DNA of 29,725 nucleotides from CAG-791 sp002390025 (lineage in GTDB: Bacteria > Bacillota > Clostridia > Lachnospirales > Lachnospiraceae), in the NCBI GenBank assembly GCA_946543465.1, contig CAMNLR010000059.1:1-29725 (forward strand), written 5' to 3'. Both the position numbers and the translations under genes were made by a program. Shown here piece after piece: positions 14,087 to 21,026 of this stretch; the first letter of the stretch is position 1; every line of letters begins with the position of its first letter. The notes under the pieces are model-generated. The model had not been told where the DNA came from. It did no database searches and worked only from the letters and a program-made list of their open reading frames with translations.

Positions 14087-15478
14087 ATGATTCATCAGTA
14101 CAAACTCAATGGTTACAACATTGTCCTTGATATCAACAGCGGCAGTATCCATGTTCCGGACCCGCTCGCCTATGAGGCGATCCGCCTGATCGATGAGAGC
14201 GGGGGACGCGGGAGCAGCGAAGAGATCGGACGCCGGCTGCTGCAGGAGTTTGCGCCGGAGGGCGTCACTCAGCAGGAAGTGGACGAGACTCTGGAGGATA
14301 TCGCTGTCCTGCGCAGGGAGGGCAAGCTTTTTTCCGAGGAGACCTTCGCGGACAGGGCATTCGACCTCAAAAAGCGCAATACTGTCATCAAGGCGCTCTG
14401 CCTTCTGGTTGCCCATACCTGCAATCTCAACTGCAGTTACTGCTTTGCGGCACAGGGTAATTTCCGCGGTCAGCACGGACTCATGTCCTTTGAGACGGGA
14501 AAACGGGCGCTCGATTTCCTGGTGGAAAATTCGGGGATGCGCCGGAATCTGGAGGTTGATTTTTTCGGCGGTGAGCCCCTGATGAACTTCCAGGTCTGCA
14601 AGGACCTTGTCGCCTATGCCCGCTCCATTGAGAAGGAAAAAAAGAAGAATTTCCGGTTTACCCTGACGACCAACGGGATCGGTGTGACCGATGAAGTGAT
14701 CGAATGGGCCAATAAGGAGTGCCATAACGTCGTGCTCAGCCTCGACGGCCGCAGAGAGGTCAATGACCGTTTCCGAAAGGATTACACCGGACGCGGCAGT
14801 TATGACAGGATCGTCCCCAACTTTCAGAAGTTTGTCGAAAAGCGGGAGGGGAAGGGCTATTATATGCGCGGCACCTTCACGCATTTCAACACGGATTTTA
14901 CGGAGGATATCTTCCATATGGCGGATGACCTGGGCTTTGCGGAGCTCTCCATGGAGCCCGTGGTCGCGGATCCCGACAGTCCCTCCGCGCTCAGACAGGA
15001 GGACCTGCCGGTCATCTTTGAGCAGTATGAGATTCTGGCCAAAGACATGCTGCGCCGGGAGAGGGAGGGAAAACCGATCACCTTCTACCACTACATGCTC
15101 GATCTGGAGCACGGCCCCTGCATCTACAAGCGGATCTCGGGCTGCGGTTCGGGGACAGAGTATCTGGCTGTGACTGCATCGGGAGATCTGTATCCCTGTC
15201 ATCAGTTCGTCAATGACCCGGAGTACAGGATGGGTGACATCTGGAGCGGGGTGACCAATACACAGCTGCGCGATTCCTTCAAGCTGTGCAATGTCTATTC
15301 CCGCCCCGAGTGCGCAGACTGCTGGGCAAAGCTCTACTGTGCGGGAGGCTGTGCGGCCAACGCCTATCACGCCGCCGGCGATATCCACGGGACTTACAGG
15401 ATGGGATGCGATATTTTCAAAAAGAGGATCGAGTGCGCCCTGATGATCAAAGTGGCGCAGGCCATGGACCAACAATAA
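14087..15478 (+). CDS. scfB: SCIFF maturase, radical SAM/SPASM enzyme
   Basis: A 463-residue enzyme starting MIHQYKLNGYNIVLDINSG, the conserved ScfB N terminus, which includes the peptide-recognition (RRE-like) region up to about residue 95. The radical SAM cluster motif CNLNCSYC supplies C112, C116 and C119. C-terminal SPASM cysteines are seen in CGSGTEYL, DLYPCHQF, CNVYSRPECADCWAKLYCAGGCA and GCDIF, enough for two auxiliary Fe-S clusters. It cleaves SAM reductively and forms thioether bonds in the SCIFF peptide. A TTG at 14066 would add seven residues but does not fit the family start. The Shine-Dalgarno is weak (GGAAG far upstream), consistent with less maturase than peptide. Confidence 0.95.
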   Translation: MIHQYKLNGYNIVLDINSGSIHVPDPLAYEAIRLIDESGGRGSSEEIGRRLLQEFAPEGVTQQEVDETLEDIAVLRREGKLFSEETFADRAFDLKKRNTVIKALCLLVAHTCNLNCSYCFAAQGNFRGQHGLMSFETGKRALDFLVENSGMRRNLEVDFFGGEPLMNFQVCKDLVAYARSIEKEKKKNFRFTLTTNGIGVTDEVIEWANKECHNVVLSLDGRREVNDRFRKDYTGRGSYDRIVPNFQKFVEKREGKGYYMRGTFTHFNTDFTEDIFHMADDLGFAELSMEPVVADPDSPSALRQEDLPVIFEQYEILAKDMLRREREGKPITFYHYMLDLEHGPCIYKRISGCGSGTEYLAVTASGDLYPCHQFVNDPEYRMGDIWSGVTNTQLRDSFKLCNVYSRPECADCWAKLYCAGGCAANAYHAAGDIHGTYRMGCDIFKKRIECALMIKVAQAMDQQ

Positions 15479-15488
15479 ACATCCTCAA

Positions 15489-15746
15489 TCAGTAACGGGG
15501 AAACTCGCTCTCCAGGTTGCTGGCCCCGCAGATGAAATCCATGCTCACATTGAAGAGCCTGGCAAGGGCGAGGAAATCCTCGATGTGCATGGCTGTTTTT
15601 CCCCGCTCGTATTCTGAGTAGGTCTGCTGCTTTATGCCGAGATATGCCGCGACTTCCTTCTGCGTGAGATGGTTTTTCTTTCTGCAGCGGACAATGCGCG
15701 CAGGGACATGGGAGTTGTAGGGGAGACTGTTCTCTGCGGACTTCAC
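15489..15746 (-). CDS. Small XRE-family helix-turn-helix regulator
   Basis: An 85-residue protein with a canonical Cro/C1-type HTH: ARIVRCRKKNHLTQKEVAAYLGIKQQTYSEYERGK is helix 1 to 4 (about residues 16-50), followed by a helix like those of phage-type repressors (IEDFLALARLFNVSMDFI). It starts at a GTG with GGAG seven bases upstream on the minus strand. There is no sensor domain. It lies tail to tail with scfB, only 10 bp apart, and head to head with the YlmH-like gene. A 9-bp inverted repeat at 15824-15865 in that divergent gap is a candidate operator. Whether it controls the SCIFF genes is unknown. Confidence 0.8.
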   Translation of the reverse strand: MKSAENSLPYNSHVPARIVRCRKKNHLTQKEVAAYLGIKQQTYSEYERGKTAMHIEDFLALARLFNVSMDFICGASNLESEFPRY

Positions 15747-15823
15747 TTCTTTGCTCCTTTATCTCGCGCTTCACCCGGCACAGGCCGGGAACTGCTGCGC
15801 GTTGAAGTAGTTAAATAGACAGA

Positions 15824-15865
15824 TTTGATATAAACATAATACCAAATTTACATAAATATATCAAA
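15824..15865. promoter_or_regulatory. Inverted repeat in the divergent XRE/ylmH intergenic region
   Basis: TTTGATATA (15824-15832) and its exact complement TATATCAAA (15857-15865) flank an AT-rich 24-bp centre. It could be the binding site of the XRE protein encoded at 15489-15746. This is inferred from position only. Confidence 0.4.
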
Positions 15866-15924
15866 AGTGAAATGTGCGTTTTTGGAAAAAGATGCAGAAA
15901 ATCCGGAGTGATGATAATCGATAA

Positions 15925-16728
15925 ATGAAAAAGCGGGAAGATGAGACGCTGCTCGCGGGCAGGATCAGGGATCTTGCAAGGCAGGCGGACCAGAATGGAT
16001 ATTTGACGCACACAGGGTTTCTGTCCCTCTCCGAGCAGTCCCTTGCAGCCGGAGTGCTTGCAGGACCGGAAGCTGTACAGGGCTCCGGGCGCCATGTATT
16101 CTATGGAGGAACAGAAGAGGCGGACAGAAAGATCCTGTTTTTCCTGCCCTCCTATATGGAAGAAGAGGAGCTGCTGGAACAGGAGGAGACCGGCGGGGGG
16201 ATCATATCCTGCCTGAAGATCACGGTTCGCGGCGCACGCTTCACAAAGGAGATCGGCCACAGGGACTGTCTGGGGGCACTCATGCATCTGGGGATCGGAC
16301 GAGACCAGATCGGAGATATTCTCCTCGAAAAGGATGGCAGCTGTGCCTGGGTATTCGTTCCCGCTGTAATGGCGGACCACATATGCCGGGAACTTGTGAC
16401 GATCGGCCGCGCCCATGTGGATATCGAGATCACTGCACCTGACGCATGCACAGCCCGCCCGGTGCTGGTGCCCGCAAGCGGCAGCATAGCCTCGGTCAGG
16501 ATCGACAGTCTGATCGCCATGGTCTTCCATGTCTCCCGTTCTGCAGCACAGGACCTTGTAACGCGGGAGCAGGTCTTTGCCGACGGCAGGACAGTGACAT
16601 CATCATCTTTTTCGCCCGCCCCGGGAAGCCGGATCTCCGTCCGCGGCCACGGGAAGTTTATTTATGAAGGAGAGGAAAAAACGACGAAAAAGGGCCGCAT
16701 TTTTGTGCGGACAAGTGTTTTTTCCTGA
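15925..16728 (+). CDS. ylmH: YlmH-like S4-domain RNA-binding protein
   Basis: A 267-residue protein matching the YlmH layout: an N-terminal helical part, a middle RRM-like region (ITVRGARFTKEIGHRDCLGALMHLGIGRDQIGDIL, about 100-135), and a C-terminal S4 domain (about 185-250) with VRIDSLIAMVFHVSRSAAQDLVTREQVFADG. S4 domains bind structured RNA. YlmH lies near division genes in Bacilli and has been tied to ribosome rescue or quality control. Here it is separate from ylmEFG/sepF and divIVA, none of which is in the window. The ATG has only a distant GGAG, so translation may be weak. It is transcribed away from the XRE gene. Confidence 0.82.
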   Translation: MKKREDETLLAGRIRDLARQADQNGYLTHTGFLSLSEQSLAAGVLAGPEAVQGSGRHVFYGGTEEADRKILFFLPSYMEEEELLEQEETGGGIISCLKITVRGARFTKEIGHRDCLGALMHLGIGRDQIGDILLEKDGSCAWVFVPAVMADHICRELVTIGRAHVDIEITAPDACTARPVLVPASGSIASVRIDSLIAMVFHVSRSAAQDLVTREQVFADGRTVTSSSFSPAPGSRISVRGHGKFIYEGEEKTTKKGRIFVRTSVFS

Positions 16729-16876
16729 AAAATAATAGCGGCAGTTACATGATTCTTCACCGTTTTCGCCTTGGCGGAAACACTTTCACACATGCAGGGC
16801 ATGTGTTGACGCTCTTGTGAGCGGCATGACCAAAAAAAGAGAAAACAAAAAGAAAGGAGGATGGCGCCGGCAGGAA

Positions 16877-18130
16877 ATGGAGCATGCCGGATGCCGGGCA
16901 GACATGACGTATCAGGAAGCCTATCGCAAGCTGGAGGAGTACGGACAGCTGCATGTTTTGAAGTACTACGATGAACTCGATGAGACACAAAAGGAACAGC
17001 TGCTCAAGCAGGTGGATGAGACGGACTTTTCCATCCTGAAAAACCTGGAACACAGGGATGCGGCATTCGGGACCAGCCAGATCACGCCTATTGCAGCCAT
17101 GGAACTTGATGAGATCAACAGACGCAGGGACGAGTTTACGCAGATCGGCCTTGACGCGGTCCGTCAGGGCAAGGTGGCGGCTGTCCTTCTGGCAGGCGGA
17201 ATGGGCACGCGTCTGGGTTCCGATGACCCCAAGTGCATGTATGACATCGGTCTGACACATCCTGTCTATATCATGCAGAGACTGGTGGAGAACCTTATGG
17301 ATGTCGTCAACCAGGCGGGCGTCTTTGTGCCTTTCTTTATCATGACCAGCGAGAAAAACCACGACAAGACCGTCTCCTTCATGGAGAAGATGAACTATTT
17401 CGGCTATGACCCCTCCATGATCTGGTTCTTCAAGCAGGAAATGGCCCCCGCGGCGGATTATCAAGGTAGAGTTTATATGGAGGAGAAGGGCAGGATCGCC
17501 ACCTCTCCCAACGGCAACGGAGGCTGGTTCCTGTCCATGAAGCGGTGCGGCCTGATCGACAAAGTTCATGAACTGGGCATTGAGTGGCTCAACACCTTTG
17601 CCGTGGACAATGTCCTGCAGCGGATCGCAGACCCCGTCTTCGTCGGTGCGACTATCGCCTCGGGCTGTGCCTCCGGAGCCAAGACTGTGCGCAAGGCAGC
17701 CAGAGATGAGCGCGTCGGTGTCATGTGCCTTGCCGACGGCAAGCCCTCCATCATCGAGTATTACGAGATGACGGATGAACTCATGGATGCCAAAAATGAA
17801 AAGGGAGATCCCGCCTATAACTTCGGCGTGATCATGAACTATATCTTCCGCGAGAAGGATCTGGAACGCATCGTGGACGAGGTGCTCCCTGTCCACATCG
17901 TGGAGAAAAAAATCGCCTGCCTCGATGAGAACGGAAACCCCTTCTCCCCTGATGAGCCCAACGGGTATAAATTCGAACAGCTTGTTCTGGATATGGTCCG
18001 CGAACTAGACACCTGCCTTCCCGTGGAGGTTGACCGCTCCAGAGAATTTGCCCCCATCAAGAACAGGACCGGTGTCGATTCCGTGGAATCTGCCCGTGAA
18101 CTCTGCAGACAGAACGGCATCGAACTGTGA
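16877..18130 (+). CDS. UDPGP-family UTP-sugar pyrophosphorylase (UAP1-like)
   Basis: A 417-residue nucleotidyltransferase with the UTP-binding loop LAGGMGTRLG at about 105-114, and further family blocks (FFIMTSEKNHDKT, FFKQEMAPA, PNGNGGWF, EWLNTFAVDN, YNFGVIMNYIF). It resembles eukaryotic-type UDP-N-acetylhexosamine pyrophosphorylase (UAP1/AGX) more than the usual bacterial GalU or GlmU. It should make UDP-GlcNAc/GalNAc or UDP-glucose from sugar-1-phosphate and UTP for wall or glycan synthesis. The start is uncertain. The AAGGAGG at 16854-16860 lies 16 bases before the ATG at 16877. Other in-frame ATGs are at 16826 (upstream of the site) and 16904. The gene stands 148 bp after ylmH. Confidence 0.82.
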   Translation: MEHAGCRADMTYQEAYRKLEEYGQLHVLKYYDELDETQKEQLLKQVDETDFSILKNLEHRDAAFGTSQITPIAAMELDEINRRRDEFTQIGLDAVRQGKVAAVLLAGGMGTRLGSDDPKCMYDIGLTHPVYIMQRLVENLMDVVNQAGVFVPFFIMTSEKNHDKTVSFMEKMNYFGYDPSMIWFFKQEMAPAADYQGRVYMEEKGRIATSPNGNGGWFLSMKRCGLIDKVHELGIEWLNTFAVDNVLQRIADPVFVGATIASGCASGAKTVRKAARDERVGVMCLADGKPSIIEYYEMTDELMDAKNEKGDPAYNFGVIMNYIFREKDLERIVDEVLPVHIVEKKIACLDENGNPFSPDEPNGYKFEQLVLDMVRELDTCLPVEVDRSREFAPIKNRTGVDSVESARELCRQNGIEL

Positions 18131-18159
18131 TTTGCGCGTCAGCAATGAGCCATGCACAG
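18131..18159. repeat. Dispersed intergenic repeat family 2, copy 3 (reverse orientation)
   Basis: Lies directly after the pyrophosphorylase stop codon. Its reverse complement, CTGTGCATGGCTCATTGC followed by TGACGCGCAAA, matches copy 1 at 13497 in 26 of 29 bases. Confidence 0.75.
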
Positions 18160-18241
18160 ACAAAGCAACAGTGAGGCGCGTCGAGCCGGCTCGTAAGCGG
18201 TAATCTGTTGATTTGGATGTATACGGCGAATGCCGCGACAG

Positions 18242-18319
18242 TGAGCAGCCTGTCAGGCTGCGAACCTGTCGGCATGGCGGATTGCCTCCGGTCCGACACC
18301 ATAACACATTGAAAACTGC
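18242..18319. repeat. Dispersed intergenic repeat family 1, copy B
   Basis: TGAGCAGCC ... GGCTGCGAACCTGTCGGCA ... GGATTGC ... TTGAAAACTGC, in the same order as copy A at 11023. In the block GAACCNGTCGGCANGGCGNATTGC only the N positions differ between the copies. It lies in the 269-bp gap before the small acidic-protein gene, which also holds family 2 copy 3. Confidence 0.65.
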
Positions 18320-18399
18320 GGCTTAAAAAGCTGCTTTCTGTCTGAAGCCTGCGGGACTACAGACCGGGAAGGGCTGCCCAGACACCCGGGAGGATCTGT

Positions 18400-18675
18400 A
18401 TGTTTCGTTTATGGGTGAGAGAATGGAAGGACAACCATCTCATCAAGGATACAGTGATCGAGGATGGATCCAATGATACCAGGACGCACAAGGTCTTCCG
18501 CGCCCTTGAAAATGCCTGTGTGGAATTTGACCTTGCAGTGCCTGTATGGCTCGATGCCACCATCCGCGATTTTCAGAGGCATTCCAGGGCAAGGTTCACC
18601 AGAGATGCCTTTGTGGAAGAAATAGATTTTGATTATCTGGAGATCTACGTGATCGAAGAGGACGACATGTACTGA
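18400..18675 (+). CDS. Small conserved protein of unknown function (91 aa)
   Basis: A 91-residue protein with a GGGAGG site seven bases before its ATG. It is Asp/Glu-rich at the end (DFDYLEIYVIEEDDMY) and has a central RTHKVFRALENACVEFDLAVPVWLD segment followed by an ARFTRDAF motif. I recall similar short proteins as common, uncharacterised genes in Lachnospiraceae, but I cannot name a function. There is no signal peptide, membrane helix or metal motif. The mixed alpha/beta pattern suggests a small soluble domain. It stands alone between two gaps, each carrying a copy of dispersed repeat family 1. Its stop codon is 27 bases before the copy C core. Confidence 0.7.
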   Translation: MFRLWVREWKDNHLIKDTVIEDGSNDTRTHKVFRALENACVEFDLAVPVWLDATIRDFQRHSRARFTRDAFVEEIDFDYLEIYVIEEDDMY

Positions 18676-18702
18676 ATTGTGTCCGGGCCGAAGCCGCAGC
18701 AC

Positions 18703-18757
18703 TTCGGCAAACTGCGAATTGCGCCCCAACCGAAACCACAACAGTTCGAAAAACTGC
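18703..18757. repeat. Dispersed intergenic repeat family 1, copy C
   Basis: TTCGGCAAACTGCGAATTGCG ... CCGAAACCACAAC ... GTTCGAAAAACTGC matches copy A at 11054-11102 closely, apart from a few substitutions and a shorter A-run. The rest of this 276-bp gap (18676-18951) is AT-rich near the htrA-like start, and I see no convincing promoter in it. Confidence 0.65.
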
Positions 18758-18951
18758 GATTCTGTGCTGCCTGCATCTGTTAGAAATTTACAAATTGATG
18801 CTTAATTACACACAAAAACAACACAATTCGAGCCTAAACTTTATATCATAAGTGATCAATAAAAATTGAGAGATTGTTTTGCGCGAAAGCCCTTCCGGTC
18901 AGATTGGATCCGGTTCGGTTTTCGCAGCTTATGATGAGAGGGTAGAATACT

Positions 18952-20835
18952 ATGTCAGACGAAAGATTCGAATATGGAAAAGATTTTCAGGAAAACAAGG
19001 CGGAGACTCCCAGCATGACAGATGCATCCGGCACGGACTCCGCCGATTCAACCGGCGGTGCACGGGACTCCGGCTCCGGTTACGGGAGCTCTGCAGGCAG
19101 CGGGAAACCGGCGGGTTACAATTACAGCGGTTCTGCGGCGTTTCCGGGTTCCGCCAATGGAAGACCTGCCGGATCTGAAGAAGGTACGGGATACAACTAC
19201 AGCGATTACAGAACAGAACATCAATACAGCGACTACAGGGCAGCTTCCGGCAGAACAGAACGTCAGTACAGCGGCTATAACGCAGCTTCCGGCAGTACGG
19301 AAGACCAGTACAGCGGTTCCGGCTCATCTTCCGGAGATTCGGGATATGGCTTTTCAGGCCGGCAGGGCAGCACTGACGATTCTGCGGGCACAGGCCGCTA
19401 TTACAGCTACAGCAGGACAGAGGAGAGCGGGGAAAGCTTCACTCCTCCCACGCCTCCGGTTGCTCCCCGCAGGAGCGGCAGCAAAAAGGGACGCGGACCG
19501 CTCGCAGCCATACTGGCTGTGATCCTGGTCTTTGTGATCGGGGCGGGTGCCGTAGCCATGGTCTCCCTGCGCTCAAAAGGAGACTCCGCTTCAGGCAGTT
19601 CCTCTTCCGCCCAGGCCCGCGTTGAGAGCTCTGCGGATTCTGCGGACGAGGAAAAGAAAGACGCTGACAGTAAAGAAGGAGTAATAACCACGGGCAACAG
19701 GATCGCGACCGTCGAAGAAGCCATGAGCGAGAGCTCCCTCGGAGACACCACGGTTGCCGATGTGGCTGAAAAAGTCATGCCCTCTATCGTCTCTGTCTAC
19801 AACAAGTTCACTGAGGAGAGCGAGTTCTTCGGAAGGACTTATACACAGGAAGGCGAGTCCGCGGGCTCCGGAATCATCATTGAACAGACAGATACCGAGC
19901 TCCTGCTCGTCACCAACAACCACGTGGTCGCCGGCGCAGACAGCCTGAGCGTTCAGTTTATCGATGAGACAAACTGTGAGGCTTCTCTGAAGGGAACCGA
20001 TGTCAGCACAGACCTGGCAGTCATCTCTGTCCCTTTGGAGGAACTCTCTGCAGAGACCAGAAAGAGTATTGCCATCGCAGAACTGGGCGACTCCGATTCT
20101 CTGCGGATCGGCGAGCATGCGATCGCCATCGGCAACGCCCTTGGATACGGACAGTCTCTGACAGTCGGCTATATCAGCGCGCTGAACCGTGAGATCACCA
20201 GTGAGGACGGGATCACCGGCACATTTATTCAGACAGATGCGGCGATCAACCCCGGTAATTCCGGCGGAGCCCTGCTCAATTCCAAGGGTCAGGTCATCGG
20301 CATCAATTCCAATAAGATCGGCGGAGACGCCATCGAGGGTATGGGATTTGCAATCCCGATTTCCAAGGCGATCCCCATCATTGACAGCCTCAAGACCCAG
20401 GAGAGCAAGACCAAGGTCGCCGAAGAGGACCAGGGTGTTCTGGGAATCCTGGGTATCACCGTCACATCGGATGTGGCAAGTGCATACGGAATGCCCATCG
20501 GCGCCTATGTCGAGGAGATCATTGACGGAAGCGGATCTGCCCAGAGCGATCTGCAGCAGGGAGATATCATCACTGCGATCAACGGTCAGACGATTGGCGG
20601 CATGGAAGATCTTCAGAACCAGCTCGTCTATTACAGCGCCGGTGAGGAAGTGACCCTGACAGTGCAGCATCCCGTTGACGGCGGCAAATATGAGGAACGG
20701 GAGATCAAGGTGACACTCTCCAGGAGAAGTTCCGTGCAATCTTCCGACGGAAGCGGAAGTCAGCAGGCACCCGGAAGGGAGTCTGAAGAGCAGCAGGACG
20801 ATTCCGGAATCTTCTCATTTCCCTTCGGATTCTGA
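18952..20835 (+). CDS. Membrane-anchored HtrA/DegP-like serine protease (S1C) with PDZ domain
   Basis: A 627-residue protein. Residues 1 to about 180 are a cytoplasmic Ser/Gly/Tyr-rich disordered region, including a 14-residue tandem repeat (QYSxYxAASGxTEx) at about 91-118. A single membrane helix follows a basic SKKGRG patch at about 183-205. The trypsin-like domain has the triad H324 (TNNHVV), D354 (STDLAV) and S437 (NPGNSGGAL). A PDZ domain at about 497-575 (LGILGITV ... LQQGDIITAINGQ) should bind exposed C termini. HtrA proteases degrade misfolded proteins at the outer face of the membrane. GAGAGGG lies about ten bases before the ATG. The acidic C-terminal tail ends in Phe-rich FSFPFGF, which may occupy its own or another PDZ site. 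clpX follows. Confidence 0.93.
   Translation: MSDERFEYGKDFQENKAETPSMTDASGTDSADSTGGARDSGSGYGSSAGSGKPAGYNYSGSAAFPGSANGRPAGSEEGTGYNYSDYRTEHQYSDYRAASGRTERQYSGYNAASGSTEDQYSGSGSSSGDSGYGFSGRQGSTDDSAGTGRYYSYSRTEESGESFTPPTPPVAPRRSGSKKGRGPLAAILAVILVFVIGAGAVAMVSLRSKGDSASGSSSSAQARVESSADSADEEKKDADSKEGVITTGNRIATVEEAMSESSLGDTTVADVAEKVMPSIVSVYNKFTEESEFFGRTYTQEGESAGSGIIIEQTDTELLLVTNNHVVAGADSLSVQFIDETNCEASLKGTDVSTDLAVISVPLEELSAETRKSIAIAELGDSDSLRIGEHAIAIGNALGYGQSLTVGYISALNREITSEDGITGTFIQTDAAINPGNSGGALLNSKGQVIGINSNKIGGDAIEGMGFAIPISKAIPIIDSLKTQESKTKVAEEDQGVLGILGITVTSDVASAYGMPIGAYVEEIIDGSGSAQSDLQQGDIITAINGQTIGGMEDLQNQLVYYSAGEEVTLTVQHPVDGGKYEEREIKVTLSRRSSVQSSDGSGSQQAPGRESEEQQDDSGIFSFPFGF
19222..19305. repeat. In-gene 42-bp tandem repeat in the protease N-terminal region
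   Basis: Two 42-bp units (19222-19263 and 19264-19305) encode QYSDYRAASGRTER and QYSGYNAASGSTED, with partial units on each side. The reading frame is kept, as expected for expandable low-complexity protein sequence. Confidence 0.75.
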
Positions 20836-20951
20836 CCTGCTGACGGAATTCCATAAAATTCATAAAAAATCATAAAACTCTCCCCTTTTTATTTACGCGA
20901 AAACATTGAGAGGAGCCGCTCCGGTGAGCGGCAGTTCAGAAAGAGAGATCA

Positions 20952-20980
20952 GCCCCGCCCTGCAGACTGCAGGACGGGGC
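20952..20980 (+). other. Strong hairpin ahead of the ClpX-like gene
   Basis: GCCCCGCCCTGC and GCAGGACGGGGC pair with one mismatch around a 5-nt loop. A smaller hairpin, GCCGCTC/GAGCGGC, lies just upstream (about 20917-20934). No T-run follows, so it is probably a leader or 3'-end structure rather than a plain terminator. The 191-bp gap between the two genes holds nothing else clear. Confidence 0.5.
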
Positions 20981-21026
20981 ATAGTGGCATTAAAGAAAAA
21001 GCAAAAACAGGAAGCGGTATCTGTAT

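Noticed and set aside
14051..15475. 474-codon antisense frame over scfB
   Set aside because: The plus strand carries the radical SAM and SPASM motifs; the antisense product has no recognisable domain.
18208..18220. 13-bp match TTGATTTGGATGT shared with 27759-27771
   Set aside because: Too short, and the flanks differ; likely chance.
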